Shown here one piece after another: positions 44,570-54,233 of a DNA stretch of 64,000 nt. The DNA is taken from positions 1 through 64,000 of the forward strand of contig JAFRIR010000137.1 of assembly GCA_017432685.1 (NCBI GenBank), read 5' to 3'. Source of the stretch: Flexilinea sp. (GTDB lineage Bacteria > Chloroflexota > Anaerolineae > Anaerolineales > Anaerolineaceae). The notes beneath the pieces are model-generated. The model saw only the letters and a program-made list of their open reading frames with translations. It was not told the origin of the DNA and did not search any database. How positions within the stretch are numbered: position 1 is the first letter of the stretch; each line of letters starts with the position of its first letter. A program made the position numbers and the translations under genes.

Positions 44570-47002
44570 CTATTCTCCCGGTTTCAGTTGTTTCATGTCG
44601 AGAACTTCGATGTAATCCTCCCTCTGTATTCCGACAACCAACACATCCATTGGGTCGGGGACAGGAGATGTAAACGCAGTTTTCGCCTGATCTTCGTTCA
44701 GCGGAAGACAGAGAACCTGAACCCGGTCGTCGTGAAACATCCAGACAAGCCGATCGATGTCCAGACCACGTTTTGCGGACGAACTGCCGCCGGAGTCACC
44801 CTCTCCGGCTTTATAGAGCCTGGGATAGAAGGCTCTTCCTTCTAAAAAGATGATCTGCTCATCGCTGTATTTTGAGAGATCCGTTACAGGTTCTTCGGCG
44901 CTTTGGATCCATTCGATCTCCAGCTGAACCTGGGTTTTCGGGGTAAACCGCCGTGGAATCACGGTCTCACATAGCGGCAGGACTGCACCGATAAGAACAA
45001 GCAGCAGGATCGTACCCGCAAATGCCCAGCCGCTTTGGAAGCTACGCGTAGCTGTTTCTGTGATGCCTGGATTTGATACAGCAGACACGCTGAAATCAAA
45101 GAGGAACAGGCGATTTACAAATTCCAATACGGCAGCGGCGCCCAAAGCGAAATAAAAAAGGATGACCCAATCCGAAGGCAGGATAAACCGCCATCCGGAG
45201 GTCATGGCGAAGGCATTTCCCAGATTGTAAACGACATGAATTGCTAACGGAATCATCCCGGCGATTCCGTTCTTCCGGACCGCGGCAATGATGCCAAATG
45301 TTATGATCGTCAAATAAACGCCAATGAGCGGGATATTCTTTTCGATGGTCTCACGGGCATTTTCCCGATACCAGAACAGATCCCCTTCATAAAAGAGCTG
45401 ATCGGCTTCTTTCGGTTTGATGAGTCGTACCGGCAGAACCAGCAGAGACGAGATCTCGTTATTCAGAAAATGGGATCCGACTGCCTGCATCGTCTCTGCG
45501 GGATGGTTTTGGATGACCTGCCAGAGACCGGCGTTTGGGTTTGCTTCACCTGTCGCAGTACGGTAAAGCTGCTGCAGGTATTGTCCTTCAGAAACCTCCG
45601 CATTGGCGGTGGTGTTCGGATGAAGTCTGCCCCAAATTGTCCAGGGACCGAATACGATACCTAATCCGAGCAGGCTTATGAGGATCGACAGCCATTTTTT
45701 CGAAGGTTTTTTGGATGAAAAGAGAAAGAGCACGATCAACGCCGGGATCAAAACAAAACATTGTGTACGGAGCAGCATGGCTATGCCGATCATGCCGCCA
45801 CTCAGCAAAGCATACAGTGGTTCTTTTTCATAACGATACCATTTGACGATATAAAGAACGGACAGTGTGACCATCAGCAGCGTCGGCAAATCTGACATTA
45901 AGAGGCGGGAATTGGAGACCTGTACCAGCGGCGTCAGACGTATGCTGTAAATTTCTCTCCAGATGGCCCAGACAGCAGCCAAAAGACCGGCAGCGGTATG
46001 GCGCAGGTGTTTCCCGATCAGGAAAATGATCACCGGTATCAGCGCCAGTAGAAGAATTTGTCCGTTCGTCAGTTGTATGTAATCATTTTTGAAAATGGCA
46101 TGAAGCAGAGCCAGAAAAGCGGCGTAGAGCGGACGGACCACGGTCATACCGTTGCGGAAGCCATTTCCCAAAAGAACCGACTGCGCGAGCAGGTCGTAAT
46201 TCTCCGCATCGGAAGCCGGGTAATAATTATAATTCGGTGGACGAAGTGCCGGGGCGAAATAGCTGCGCCCCTCGAATTCCGTCGTCTGCCAGAGCCAAAC
46301 AGCAGCTGCCCAAATAAGGATCGCTGAAATGAATGAGAGAATTGTTCCGGAACGCTTTCCGCTTGTTTTCGGACCGATTTTCATGAATAGCGGAAACAGC
46401 GGATAAAGGAAAAGCAGCGGGAGGACCAGGTGACCTTCCAAAAGTGAGACGCCCTGACGGTAAAAGGTTCCGGAAATCGGATCCAGACCGATGCCGGTGT
46501 GCAAAGCCAGAATTATGGCACATGTCATAAACAGGAGAACGAGTGCTCCCCAAACCAGTGGGGATAATGAGCTTGTCAGACCGTGAATAATTTCGTGTAT
46601 ATTTTGTGTCAAAAGTGCGATTGCGGCAAGCAGGACAAATCCGGTTCCCCAGTAAATCAAGGGTCTCAACCGTTCCAGAAGCGATCGTTCCAGTGACGTT
46701 CTGCCTACCGGAGGCTGTAAAAAAATCATGGCAAGGATCAGCCCGAACATGACAATATAAGCAGCAATACCGGCGGCTTTCCCGTTGGAATAGCTATTCT
46801 CTTTTCCGGTGAAAGAAAAAACAGCGCCGGCCAGACAAAGGAGGATCATCACAGCAATCCCGCCGCAAAGAGCTAGTTTGCTTTTTGACATTCCCAGCAT
46901 GAAGATGTTTTTGGATTCGGACGGCAGGCGCCATGTGCTCCACAATACGTACATACCCAGCAGAGCCATGACCGTCCAAAAGGCACCCCAAATCTTTTTC
47001 AT
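44570..47002 (-). CDS. Polytopic membrane protein, GT39/GT-C glycosyltransferase-like
   Basis: An 810-residue protein with about 13 predicted helices in the first 650 residues and a soluble C-terminal domain (about 690-810). Several features suggest the GT-C fold of polyprenyl-phosphate-sugar transferases: an acidic PASDAENYDLLAQSVL segment in the first large loop (about 265-282) and RPLYAAFLALLH. Such enzymes glycosylate lipids or proteins outside the membrane. The exact donor and acceptor are not evident. A second large GT-C-like protein is encoded at 49548. Confidence 0.65.
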   Translation of the reverse strand: MKKIWGAFWTVMALLGMYVLWSTWRLPSESKNIFMLGMSKSKLALCGGIAVMILLCLAGAVFSFTGKENSYSNGKAAGIAAYIVMFGLILAMIFLQPPVGRTSLERSLLERLRPLIYWGTGFVLLAAIALLTQNIHEIIHGLTSSLSPLVWGALVLLFMTCAIILALHTGIGLDPISGTFYRQGVSLLEGHLVLPLLFLYPLFPLFMKIGPKTSGKRSGTILSFISAILIWAAAVWLWQTTEFEGRSYFAPALRPPNYNYYPASDAENYDLLAQSVLLGNGFRNGMTVVRPLYAAFLALLHAIFKNDYIQLTNGQILLLALIPVIIFLIGKHLRHTAAGLLAAVWAIWREIYSIRLTPLVQVSNSRLLMSDLPTLLMVTLSVLYIVKWYRYEKEPLYALLSGGMIGIAMLLRTQCFVLIPALIVLFLFSSKKPSKKWLSILISLLGLGIVFGPWTIWGRLHPNTTANAEVSEGQYLQQLYRTATGEANPNAGLWQVIQNHPAETMQAVGSHFLNNEISSLLVLPVRLIKPKEADQLFYEGDLFWYRENARETIEKNIPLIGVYLTIITFGIIAAVRKNGIAGMIPLAIHVVYNLGNAFAMTSGWRFILPSDWVILFYFALGAAAVLEFVNRLFLFDFSVSAVSNPGITETATRSFQSGWAFAGTILLLVLIGAVLPLCETVIPRRFTPKTQVQLEIEWIQSAEEPVTDLSKYSDEQIIFLEGRAFYPRLYKAGEGDSGGSSSAKRGLDIDRLVWMFHDDRVQVLCLPLNEDQAKTAFTSPVPDPMDVLVVGIQREDYIEVLDMKQLKPGE

Positions 47003-47058
47003 CTGTCGAGCTTTCTTCTTTAGTATATTATCTTGTCGGGTATTTCCAGTCTTTTTCC

Positions 47059-47778
47059 TTAGCTGAGCAGAGCCAGGAATATCTCAGTTCCGTCTTCCAG
47101 CTTTGCGCAGATTTCCAGCCCGGCTTCGGTCTGGTTTTTATACCAAAGCAGGCGGTCTCCTTCATAGCATGAGACTTTATAATGACATTCGACCTCGTGG
47201 ACATCCATTTCTTCCAATTCCTTCCGGGAGAAGAGTCCGAAAAGAGCCCGGAAATAATTGACGTTGTTCATGTGTCCTTCCAGGTCTATGTCAACGGACC
47301 GCACTCTGTACTCAGCAAATGGTTCGCCGGAAAAATCGGAAGTAAAGCGATGAAAGGGTTCCGGCAGCATTTTCCCGGGATAAAACTCGAAGGATGGATC
47401 GTATATCTTGTCAAGCATATAAAGCCGGTTCACATTGCGGTCAATAATCACCCATTCCGAGGTTCCCTCGATAATGGTCTCTCCATTTTGGGTCATCAGA
47501 TAATTTCTTCTGCCGCGGATACGGTCCGGTTTTTCAGGCCAAGTGGTGAGTTCGACGAAATCCCCCTGCATAGGGCGTTTTGTAATGCGGATCTTCTGTT
47601 TGGATGTAACCCAGAATAAGCCTTTCGGAGTCATTTTTGGCTGGTCATAACCAAGGTCTTCGGAGTTGGCAACAGCTATATTTTGAAACAATGCAAATAT
47701 GTCAGGATAGCTCAGGCGGATGTTATAATCGACATCGCTGGCAAGAATTTTCAGTTGTTGAGTCAGTTTGTTTGCCAT
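47059..47778 (-). CDS. Acyl-ACP thioesterase
   Basis: A 239-residue cytoplasmic double-hotdog thioesterase (FatA/FatB-like): N-terminal hotdog with DVDYNIRLSYPDIF and LFWVTSKQKIRI, GTSEWVIID, and the second hotdog with DIDLEGHMNNVNYFRAL, whose Asn/His context matches the family active site. The start is at the ATG at 47778 preceded by AAGGGA; an earlier in-frame ATG adds seven residues. It hydrolyses fatty acyl-ACP to free fatty acid. It is a single gene next to the divergent deoC. Confidence 0.92.
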   Translation of the reverse strand: MANKLTQQLKILASDVDYNIRLSYPDIFALFQNIAVANSEDLGYDQPKMTPKGLFWVTSKQKIRITKRPMQGDFVELTTWPEKPDRIRGRRNYLMTQNGETIIEGTSEWVIIDRNVNRLYMLDKIYDPSFEFYPGKMLPEPFHRFTSDFSGEPFAEYRVRSVDIDLEGHMNNVNYFRALFGLFSRKELEEMDVHEVECHYKVSCYEGDRLLWYKNQTEAGLEICAKLEDGTEIFLALLS

Positions 47779-47887
47779 AGTGGTTCCCTTCGGATTCATT
47801 ATAACGGATAATGCTTATTTTTGTGTCTGATAAATGAATGACAGTTGGATAATGAGATATAATTACACTAACAAAAAGGAGGATGTT

Positions 47888-48844
47888 ATGAAAGACGATT
47901 TCGAAATCAAAGATTTGAGAGATGACGATGATCGTGAGGATTGGAAAAAGGATCTGGATGCCTGGTCACAACAGAACCTCGATGATGACGATTGGGATGA
48001 TGATGACTGGGATGACGACGATCTTTGGGATTACGATGATGAAGATGATGACGACATTGACTTTGTTATCAATTCCGCTGAAGGGTTCCAGGTCGCGACC
48101 ACTTTCGATAAAGATGGCAATGTGATTGACGTCGACGTGATCGATGAAAGTGAACTTGAAGATACGGATCTCGTTGATGATGACGATCTTTCTATCCCGG
48201 CGCTCAACAGTTTTATCGATCATACCCTGCTCAAAGCTGATGCTACCGTTGAGCAGATCACAAAGCTCTGCATGGAAGCCAGAGAATACAAGTTCGCTTC
48301 CGTATGCGTGAACTCCTGCTGGGTCCGATTATGCTCCGAATTGCTGCGCGGGTCCGGTGTGGCAGTCTGCACAGTTGTCGGTTTTCCGCTTGGGGCGATG
48401 ATTCCGGAAGCCAAGGCTTTTGAAGCTGAAGCTGCTATTGAGAACGGTGCGACCGAGATCGATATGGTGATCAACATCGGCGCGCTGAAATCGAAGGATT
48501 ACCGCATGGTCGCCAAAGATATTCAGGTCGTATGTGACGCGGTCCATCAGCACGGCGCGCTGCTGAAGGTCATCATTGAAGCCTGTTTGCTGACCAAAGA
48601 GGAAAAAGTCATTGCCTGTCTGCTCGCAAAGAATGCCGATGCGGATTATGTCAAAACCTCTACCGGTTTTTCCACGGGTGGAGCAACGGTTGAAGATGTG
48701 AAGCTGATGCGCAGTATTGTCGGCGATGAGATGGGTGTCAAAGCTGCCGGCGGGATCCGTGACAAGGAAACTGCTGAAGCAATGCTTGATGCAGGCGCTG
48801 ACCGTTTGGGCGCCAGCGCGGGTGTCCAGATCTGTGCAAAGTAA
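47888..48844 (+). CDS. deoC: Deoxyribose-phosphate aldolase with ~100-aa acidic N-terminal extension
   Basis: A 318-residue protein. Residues about 103-318 form a complete Deo[13 protein letters not shown] at the start, catalytic Schiff-base Lys256 in VKTSTGFS and Lys285 in GVKAAGGI. It splits 2-deoxyribose-5-phosphate into acetaldehyde and glyceraldehyde-3-phosphate in nucleoside catabolism. Residues 1-102 are an unusual extension full of Asp with interspersed Trp (for example [14 protein letters not shown] at 32-45), absent from typical DeoC proteins. AGGAGG is just before the ATG at 47888, so the extension is translated from the best start; an internal start lacking it is not obvious. Confidence 0.92.
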   Translation: MKDDFEIKDLRDDDDREDWKKDLDAWSQQNLDDDDWDDDDWDDDDLWDYDDEDDDDIDFVINSAEGFQVATTFDKDGNVIDVDVIDESELEDTDLVDDDDLSIPALNSFIDHTLLKADATVEQITKLCMEAREYKFASVCVNSCWVRLCSELLRGSGVAVCTVVGFPLGAMIPEAKAFEAEAAIENGATEIDMVINIGALKSKDYRMVAKDIQVVCDAVHQHGALLKVIIEACLLTKEEKVIACLLAKNADADYVKTSTGFSTGGATVEDVKLMRSIVGDEMGVKAAGGIRDKETAEAMLDAGADRLGASAGVQICAK

Positions 48845-48872
48845 TTGCGAGATATACAAATTACCATGAACG

Positions 48873-48901
48873 AATGAAGGCCGCTGTTTGCGGTCTTCAT
48901 T
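48873..48901 (+). terminator. Terminator of deoC
   Basis: AATGAAGGCCGC pairs with GCGGTCTTCATT (one G.U) around TGTTT, 28 nt after the deoC stop. The T tract is short. Confidence 0.75.
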
Positions 48902-48923
48902 TGTATAGACATTAGAGGTTCTT

Positions 48924-49556
48924 ATGTGTTCCAGATTTGCGCTGATGGTGAAACCCTCTGAATTACAGACAGAATTCGATTTGGATTATGTTCCTCCTGC
49001 ATTGGCTCCATCTGAGGATTACTATCCGGGACGAGGAATCCCGGCAGTGGTCAATGCTGCGGAGCGGGTGGTTGAGATCCTTTACTGGGGGCTGATTCCG
49101 TCCTGGGCAAAGGATATTTCCATCGGGCGGCATACCTTCAACGCCAGATCCGAAACGCTGAAAGAGAAGAGCTCTTTCCGGATGGCCTATCTGCGCAGAC
49201 GATGCCTGATCCCGGCCACTGCTTATTATGAATGGCGTACGGTGAACGACCGGAATGTACAGTATAAATTTTCGCTGCGGGATACCAAAATTTTCATGAT
49301 GGCCGGTCTGTGGGAGTATTGGGTTGACTCATCCGGGAATGAAGTTTACTCCGCCACAGTCGTAACCTGCCCGGCGGGAAGGGGACTGGAAGCTTACCAT
49401 GACCGAATGCCTGTGGTCTTTGACAGATATAATTGCTGGCAATGGATGGAAGACCGTCCGCTCAACGAGTTGGATCAGATGATGGCGCCGGTGAATGCCG
49501 GGTATTTTGACATCACCTGTACGGATCCGAAACTTTCACAGCTGACTTTATTTTGA
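48924..49556 (+). CDS. SRAP-domain protein (YedK/HMCES family)
   Basis: A 210-residue protein with all four known active-site residues at the expected places: Cys2 (exposed after Met removal), Asn73 in FNARSE, Glu103 in YYEWR and His159 in YHDRMPV. The family crosslinks its Cys2 to abasic sites in single-stranded DNA and shields them. GAGG precedes the ATG. It is a cytoplasmic DNA-damage protein encoded in a single-gene unit; its 3' end overlaps the convergent membrane-protein gene by 9 nt. Confidence 0.95.
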   Translation: MCSRFALMVKPSELQTEFDLDYVPPALAPSEDYYPGRGIPAVVNAAERVVEILYWGLIPSWAKDISIGRHTFNARSETLKEKSSFRMAYLRRRCLIPATAYYEWRTVNDRNVQYKFSLRDTKIFMMAGLWEYWVDSSGNEVYSATVVTCPAGRGLEAYHDRMPVVFDRYNCWQWMEDRPLNELDQMMAPVNAGYFDITCTDPKLSQLTLF

Positions 49557-51536
49557 TGGCTCAGCTGTGAGCCGGGCAAATCTCCCGCTGAAGAAATCAA
49601 CATATGCATTGTCAGCCTCGATGGCCTGGCGAGCGAGCTCCTCTGCCAGATCCGTTTCACCGGTTCGATAGAGACCTTCAATAAACGGCCACCATTCAAA
49701 GGGAGCGTTGGAACGGCTGTCAAAGGGTGAAAAGCCCTTTTCCAATACAGTATTGGCTAAAGCCGCCAGGGCTTCCCAATCTTCTTTTTGACGGAGCAAC
49801 CCTGCCTGTTCATAATAGCTGCACCATCCATCATTCCTTTTCCCGAAAACCTCGGCATCCGGCAATAATTCAGCTTCCGTCCTGATGCGGCTGACGTTGG
49901 AACTCGCGATCCATCCGCGCTGCAGGTCCGTCACGTGAGGATTGTCTGTATCTCCCGGATCGAACACCCAGACACAGTTGGCAAATTTGTTGTCATGATC
50001 GATGTAAACATAATCCGTCGGCGGTTGATTGAAATGATAATTCCGTTTCTCGACGTGAAAGCCTCCATGGTTTGCGTATAGGCGCGTGTCATAAGTGAAG
50101 ACCCATGTAGGAATGTCTCCATTTTCACGGACCGGGTTCGGATATAAAATGTTCAGCGCAGTTGCTGTGGCAAAATTCCCCTGTGACGGAAAAATGATGG
50201 AGTCATCCACAATAGCGGTTCCGTCTTCTATACCCGGGATCCGTTCGGAGAGTTGGTGATAAAAGGCGTTTTGCGAACGAGTGATGTCTGCTGCACCCTG
50301 ATTGACTGCCATCTGTTTATGTACAAAGAGAAAGATCAGAAAAGCAGCTGCGATTGCACCCTTCCGAGAAGCTGTCTCAGGAAAGAGATATGAGAAAACC
50401 CAGGCAAGCAGCAGGCAGAAAAATGGCATTGCCGCGATGAAGCAGCGGTCCGCATGAGGAGCATCGCCTGATGTCGGAAAGTTTTGGTTCATGATCCAGA
50501 AGGGAAGTATTCCCAATACCATCCCGGCAGTGCCCAACAGGATCACGCTCAGACTCTCATTTCTGCTGAGATGAGGATTTCCATCCGGTGCTATAGGACG
50601 GAGGTAAACCGTCAGGATCGCCAGCAGCAATGAGAAAATCAATATTACCAGTTCCCGCATACTCAGGATGTTGAGCGTATCGATTGCAAAGAGCTCCGAA
50701 ATGAAACCGGTAAACGGGTAGGCGAGATCGGCAGTCATGTTGTGGAGCAAAGATTTGATACCTTCAGCGGGAGAGTTCAGGAAAAGGTAGATCCATTCCG
50801 GTGTATTTGCATTAAACAAAGGGAAAAAATGTTTGAAATTCAACCGGAACAGGCAGAATCCGGTAAATACCAGAAATGGTATCACAAACCAGAGCAATGC
50901 CTTTTTCCAGGGGGACTTTTCCTGTGCATTACTGAAAAAAAACCACAAAACAGGGAATTTCAGTAAATTCAGGAAGACAAAATATTCTGTCACGGAGAGA
51001 TGCCCCAGCATACTGAGGGTTGAAAGCACATACCAAATGATTTGCAGTTTTCGGTTTCTGCTGCCGGCTGCACGGAGTAATGCGTATAGAGAAAAAGCGA
51101 ACAAGACAAAATCCGTATAGTGCTGGGAATAGGCAATGGCCGTATATTCCTGGCTGAAAAGCGGACAGGCTGCAAATAGCATGGCTGAGGTATCGGTGAG
51201 AAAATGTTTATCCGGATATAATTTTCGGAATATATCCCAAAACAGGAGCGTGAGCAGATATTTCAGAAAGATGAAGAGCAGATGCCATTTTATTGGTGAG
51301 GAACCGCAGGTAGGGAAGAATAAAATGTGTGTCCATGCGGATCCGGGTCGGTCATAAACAAAATAATCCCAAAAATAACTGTCTCCATATTTTCGATGGA
51401 TCAGCAGCTGGCTCCAGTCATCCCAATAAAACCCGTGCCGCGTTATATAAACAGCTTCCGGTATGAGACAGAGAAGAAAAAGGATCAGGTAAAAAAAGCC
51501 TGTCTTTATTTTGAAATTCTGGAGTTTCTTTTGCAT
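49548..51536 (-). CDS. Polytopic membrane protein, probable GT-C-type, unknown specificity
   Basis: A 662-residue protein with about ten membrane helices (1-430) and a soluble C-terminal region (about 430-660). The first loop has the acidic motif FYWDDWSQLL, as in many GT-C glycosyltransferases where Asp residues bind metal/donor. The C-terminal part ends with a helical repeat (EALAALANTVLEKG, TDLAEELARQAIEADNAYV) resembling a TPR pair. No family name can be given with confidence. The gene overlaps the SRAP gene at its 3' end. Confidence 0.6.
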   Translation of the reverse strand: MQKKLQNFKIKTGFFYLILFLLCLIPEAVYITRHGFYWDDWSQLLIHRKYGDSYFWDYFVYDRPGSAWTHILFFPTCGSSPIKWHLLFIFLKYLLTLLFWDIFRKLYPDKHFLTDTSAMLFAACPLFSQEYTAIAYSQHYTDFVLFAFSLYALLRAAGSRNRKLQIIWYVLSTLSMLGHLSVTEYFVFLNLLKFPVLWFFFSNAQEKSPWKKALLWFVIPFLVFTGFCLFRLNFKHFFPLFNANTPEWIYLFLNSPAEGIKSLLHNMTADLAYPFTGFISELFAIDTLNILSMRELVILIFSLLLAILTVYLRPIAPDGNPHLSRNESLSVILLGTAGMVLGILPFWIMNQNFPTSGDAPHADRCFIAAMPFFCLLLAWVFSYLFPETASRKGAIAAAFLIFLFVHKQMAVNQGAADITRSQNAFYHQLSERIPGIEDGTAIVDDSIIFPSQGNFATATALNILYPNPVRENGDIPTWVFTYDTRLYANHGGFHVEKRNYHFNQPPTDYVYIDHDNKFANCVWVFDPGDTDNPHVTDLQRGWIASSNVSRIRTEAELLPDAEVFGKRNDGWCSYYEQAGLLRQKEDWEALAALANTVLEKGFSPFDSRSNAPFEWWPFIEGLYRTGETDLAEELARQAIEADNAYVDFFSGRFARLTAEPSK

Positions 51537-51585
51537 TATTATTCGTTTACCGGATTAATACCGTCTAATTTCCATTATAAAAAAC

Positions 51586-51626
51586 AAAACTGATCGGCAT
51601 AAACGTATTCTGCCGGATCAGTTTTT
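51586..51626 (-). terminator. Rho-independent terminator of greA
   Basis: On the minus strand AAACTGATC.GGCA pairs with TGCC.GATCAGTTT (one bulge) around an 11-nt loop, followed by TTTTGTTTTTT. It lies about 65 nt after the greA stop. Confidence 0.85.
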
Positions 51627-51689
51627 GATTTTATCTGCAATATCCTGTTTTGATCATATCAAGATGATAAAACATTGTAAATTTTTGAT

Positions 51690-52163
51690 TTACTGAACCT
51701 TCACGATCTTCATGCGGATGGTGCCGCCGGGGGTTTCTACAGTAACGGTTTCACCCTGTTTGTGTTTGTGGATCGCATCACCGATAGGGGAGAGGAAGGA
51801 AATCTTGTTATTCATCGGGTCGGCTTCTTGTGTGCCGACGATGGTATAAACTTCCTCGTCGTCTTCACCTTCCTCAAGCAGGGTGACGACCGAACCGATG
51901 TTCACAACACCTTTTTCGCGGTCCATTTCATCAATGAGCTTTACATTGGAAAGCAGCTTTTCCAATTCCTGAATCCGTCCTTCCATAAAGCCCTGGTCTT
52001 CTTTTGCGGAAGAGTAATCGGCATTTTCGGAAATATCACCCTGTTCGATCGCGTGACGTAGGCGGGCGGCAATTTCCGGACGTTTCACGTTCTTCAGTTC
52101 TGCGAGTTCCTCCTCAAGTTTTTGTTTTCCTTCTGCGGTTAGATATGTTGCCTGATCAGCCAT
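51690..52163 (-). CDS. greA: Transcription elongation factor GreA
   Basis: A 157-residue protein of normal length. The N-terminal coiled coil (about 1-75) opens with YLTAEGKQKLEEELAEL and bears the acidic tip DISENADYSSAKEDQGFMEGRI; the C-terminal FKBP-like domain has LSPIGDAIHKHKQGETV. It rescues backtracked RNA polymerase by stimulating transcript cleavage. GAGG precedes the ATG. It follows the dgt gene by about 60 nt on the same strand. Confidence 0.96.
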   Translation of the reverse strand: MADQATYLTAEGKQKLEEELAELKNVKRPEIAARLRHAIEQGDISENADYSSAKEDQGFMEGRIQELEKLLSNVKLIDEMDREKGVVNIGSVVTLLEEGEDDEEVYTIVGTQEADPMNNKISFLSPIGDAIHKHKQGETVTVETPGGTIRMKIVKVQ

Positions 52164-52222
52164 TTCATTTACCTCTGTTCTTTTTGATTCTAAGGCCGTG
52201 GGCCTCGTTATTCTCCTTCAGA

Positions 52223-53377
52223 TTATGGCAGCAGCTCCGGGTCAAAGAGTTTTTGGTACTGTTTGACAGCATAGCGGTCTGTCATTCCTGCGATATAGTC
52301 ACAAATCGCGACTTCCAACCCCTTTTCGTCGATCATTTCCTGAATATGCGTCGGCATGAGCTTTGGATTGTTCAAGAATGTGTCGAATAAGCGGGAAAGG
52401 ATCATGTCTGCCTTTGCGCTCATGCGGACCACACGATAATGACGGTACATATTGTTGTAGAGGAAATCTTTCAATTCCCGGTTCATCCCGACCATCATAT
52501 CACTGTTCGATACTATATTATAAGGCATATGGACCAAATCACTGACAGATTCAATGCGATTTTTCTGAATCATCTGTTCGCTGTGTTCAACGATATCATC
52601 GACTTCAAGCGCGGTCAAGGCCGTGATAAAGCGATGCCGGTCCAGGTCGCTGAGTTTGCTGTCAGCGAAATGGATGCTGTCCGAGATCATCCGCCAAATC
52701 CCGAGGCCTTGCACCATCTCAAGTGTCAGCAAGCCGGAGCGCAGTCCGTCATCCAGGTCATGGGCAGAATAGGCGGTCTCGTCAGCCATGTTTGCGATTT
52801 GCGCTTCCAGTGAACCGCGCAGATCCGGGTTGAAATCCATGTCCCCCATGGTATCATATTCTGTCTCATGTTTGGCGATCCCTTCCAGTGTTTCATAACT
52901 GAGATTGAGCCCGTTGAAGCCGTTGTAACGTTTTTCAAGCTTTGTTACGATCCGCAGGGTTTGACGGTTGTGATTGAACCCTCCGTGATTGACCATTTTC
53001 CGCGCGAGCACCTCTTCCCCGGAGTGACCGAAAGGCGGATGGCCCATGTCATGGGCCAGACAAATTGCCTCGGCAAGATCTTCATTGCCGCCCAGCGCCC
53101 GTGCGAGCGTACGGCCGATTTGAGCCACTTCCAGCGTATGAGTGAGCCGCGTGCGGTAATAGTCCCCTTCATCATTCACAAATACCTGCGTTTTATATTC
53201 CAGACGGCGGAATGATGTGGTGTGCAGGATGCGGTCTTTGTCCCGCTGATAACACCCTCTGTAACTGTGTTCCTCTTCAGGAAAAAGCCGCCCTTTCGTG
53301 TCTTTTGAACGCGTACCGTAAGGCGCAATGATGATTTCTTCTTTGCGCAGCAGGTTTGCGGATGATGCGTAATTCAT
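52223..53377 (-). CDS. dgt: Deoxyguanosinetriphosphate triphosphohydrolase-like protein
   Basis: A 384-residue HD-domain enzyme. Metal-binding motifs H...HD...D are seen in RLTHTLEVAQIGR (about 77), CLAHDMGHPPFGHSGEEVL (about 107-112) and DETAYSAHDLDDGL (about 200). The N-terminal RRLEYKTQVF is typical of bacterial dGTPases of the short type. It hydrolyses dNTPs to deoxynucleoside and triphosphate, controlling the dNTP pool. GGAGG lies before the ATG. Confidence 0.93.
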   Translation of the reverse strand: MNYASSANLLRKEEIIIAPYGTRSKDTKGRLFPEEEHSYRGCYQRDKDRILHTTSFRRLEYKTQVFVNDEGDYYRTRLTHTLEVAQIGRTLARALGGNEDLAEAICLAHDMGHPPFGHSGEEVLARKMVNHGGFNHNRQTLRIVTKLEKRYNGFNGLNLSYETLEGIAKHETEYDTMGDMDFNPDLRGSLEAQIANMADETAYSAHDLDDGLRSGLLTLEMVQGLGIWRMISDSIHFADSKLSDLDRHRFITALTALEVDDIVEHSEQMIQKNRIESVSDLVHMPYNIVSNSDMMVGMNRELKDFLYNNMYRHYRVVRMSAKADMILSRLFDTFLNNPKLMPTHIQEMIDEKGLEVAICDYIAGMTDRYAVKQYQKLFDPELLP

Positions 53378-53444
53378 ATAACCTCCGAATGAATAAAACC
53401 TATACTGTAATCATAACACGGTATAAGCAAAAAAACGGGAATGT

Positions 53445-54233
53445 TCACTTCAATATGGCAGTACCGATCCTTTGTCCTTCCAGAGCCCTCTGTACATTTC
53501 CCGGCAGCTCACCGGAAAAAATCAGCGCCGAATCGGCTTTACCTTGACTGATGAGCTCCTGCATCAAGCGGACTTTTTCATGCATTCCGCCGGTGACATC
53601 GGTGGAAGCTGAACCGTGAATGTAGCTGTTATCTTCGCTGTGTTGTGATGAAATCTCAGAAATCAATTCAGTATTAGAGGGAAAATCTTTCCATACACCT
53701 GTTTCCAGTCCGGCTAAAAGGATACGCGGCGGTTCCAGAAACTTTTCACAAAGATATGTGAACAGGTCCTCTGTAGAAAGAATCGTCCCACCAAGACAGC
53801 TGTCAAAAACCGTGTCACCGAAAATGAGCGGTATCAGGTGACGGTCGATGCAATTCTTTATTTCGGTGATGTCCCAGCAGATTACTTTTCCGTTTTCAGC
53901 CCGGACACAGTTCATGGGCACAAAACTGAGTATGGGCAGTCCGGCTTCTCGTAGAATATCAGTGACGATATGATTCAGCGCAGTTGCTTGGGCATGGACC
54001 TCCGCGAACCCGTTCCACTCCGCATCTGTCCGGACGCCCTGGCGCGTGCCGTATTTCTTTGCCGGCACATGTCCGAAGGATCCGGAACCATGACCGATCA
54101 GCAGCGTCCCCTTGCTTTGGTTCCAGGCAGAACAGATTTCTTCTGCCAGACGCCGGATGACATCCGGACGGGCTGTATGAGGAGAGTTTTTGTCGGTGAT
54201 GAGTGATCCGCCTAACTTCAGAAATGTGATCAT
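53445..54233 (-). CDS. Isopentenyl phosphate kinase
   Basis: A 262-residue amino-acid-kinase-fold enzyme. LKLGGSLITDK (about 5-15) binds phosphates, and the family's diagnostic His is His55 in GHGSGSFGHV (equivalent to His60 of the archaeal enzyme). DVTGGMHEKV is the C-terminal nucleotide motif. It converts isopentenyl phosphate to isopentenyl diphosphate, the last step of the alternative mevalonate route. Its ATG overlaps the mevalonate kinase stop by 4 nt. Archaeal-type IPK in a bacterium is characteristic of Chloroflexota. Confidence 0.93.
   Translation of the reverse strand: MITFLKLGGSLITDKNSPHTARPDVIRRLAEEICSAWNQSKGTLLIGHGSGSFGHVPAKKYGTRQGVRTDAEWNGFAEVHAQATALNHIVTDILREAGLPILSFVPMNCVRAENGKVICWDITEIKNCIDRHLIPLIFGDTVFDSCLGGTILSTEDLFTYLCEKFLEPPRILLAGLETGVWKDFPSNTELISEISSQHSEDNSYIHGSASTDVTGGMHEKVRLMQELISQGKADSALIFSGELPGNVQRALEGQRIGTAILK

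Noticed and set aside
47966..48060. GAT/GAC-rich tract resembling a microsatellite
   Set aside because: It is in frame and encodes the acidic extension of DeoC; the codons vary synonymously (GAT and GAC) and Trp codons are interspersed, so it is coding rather than simple repeat DNA.
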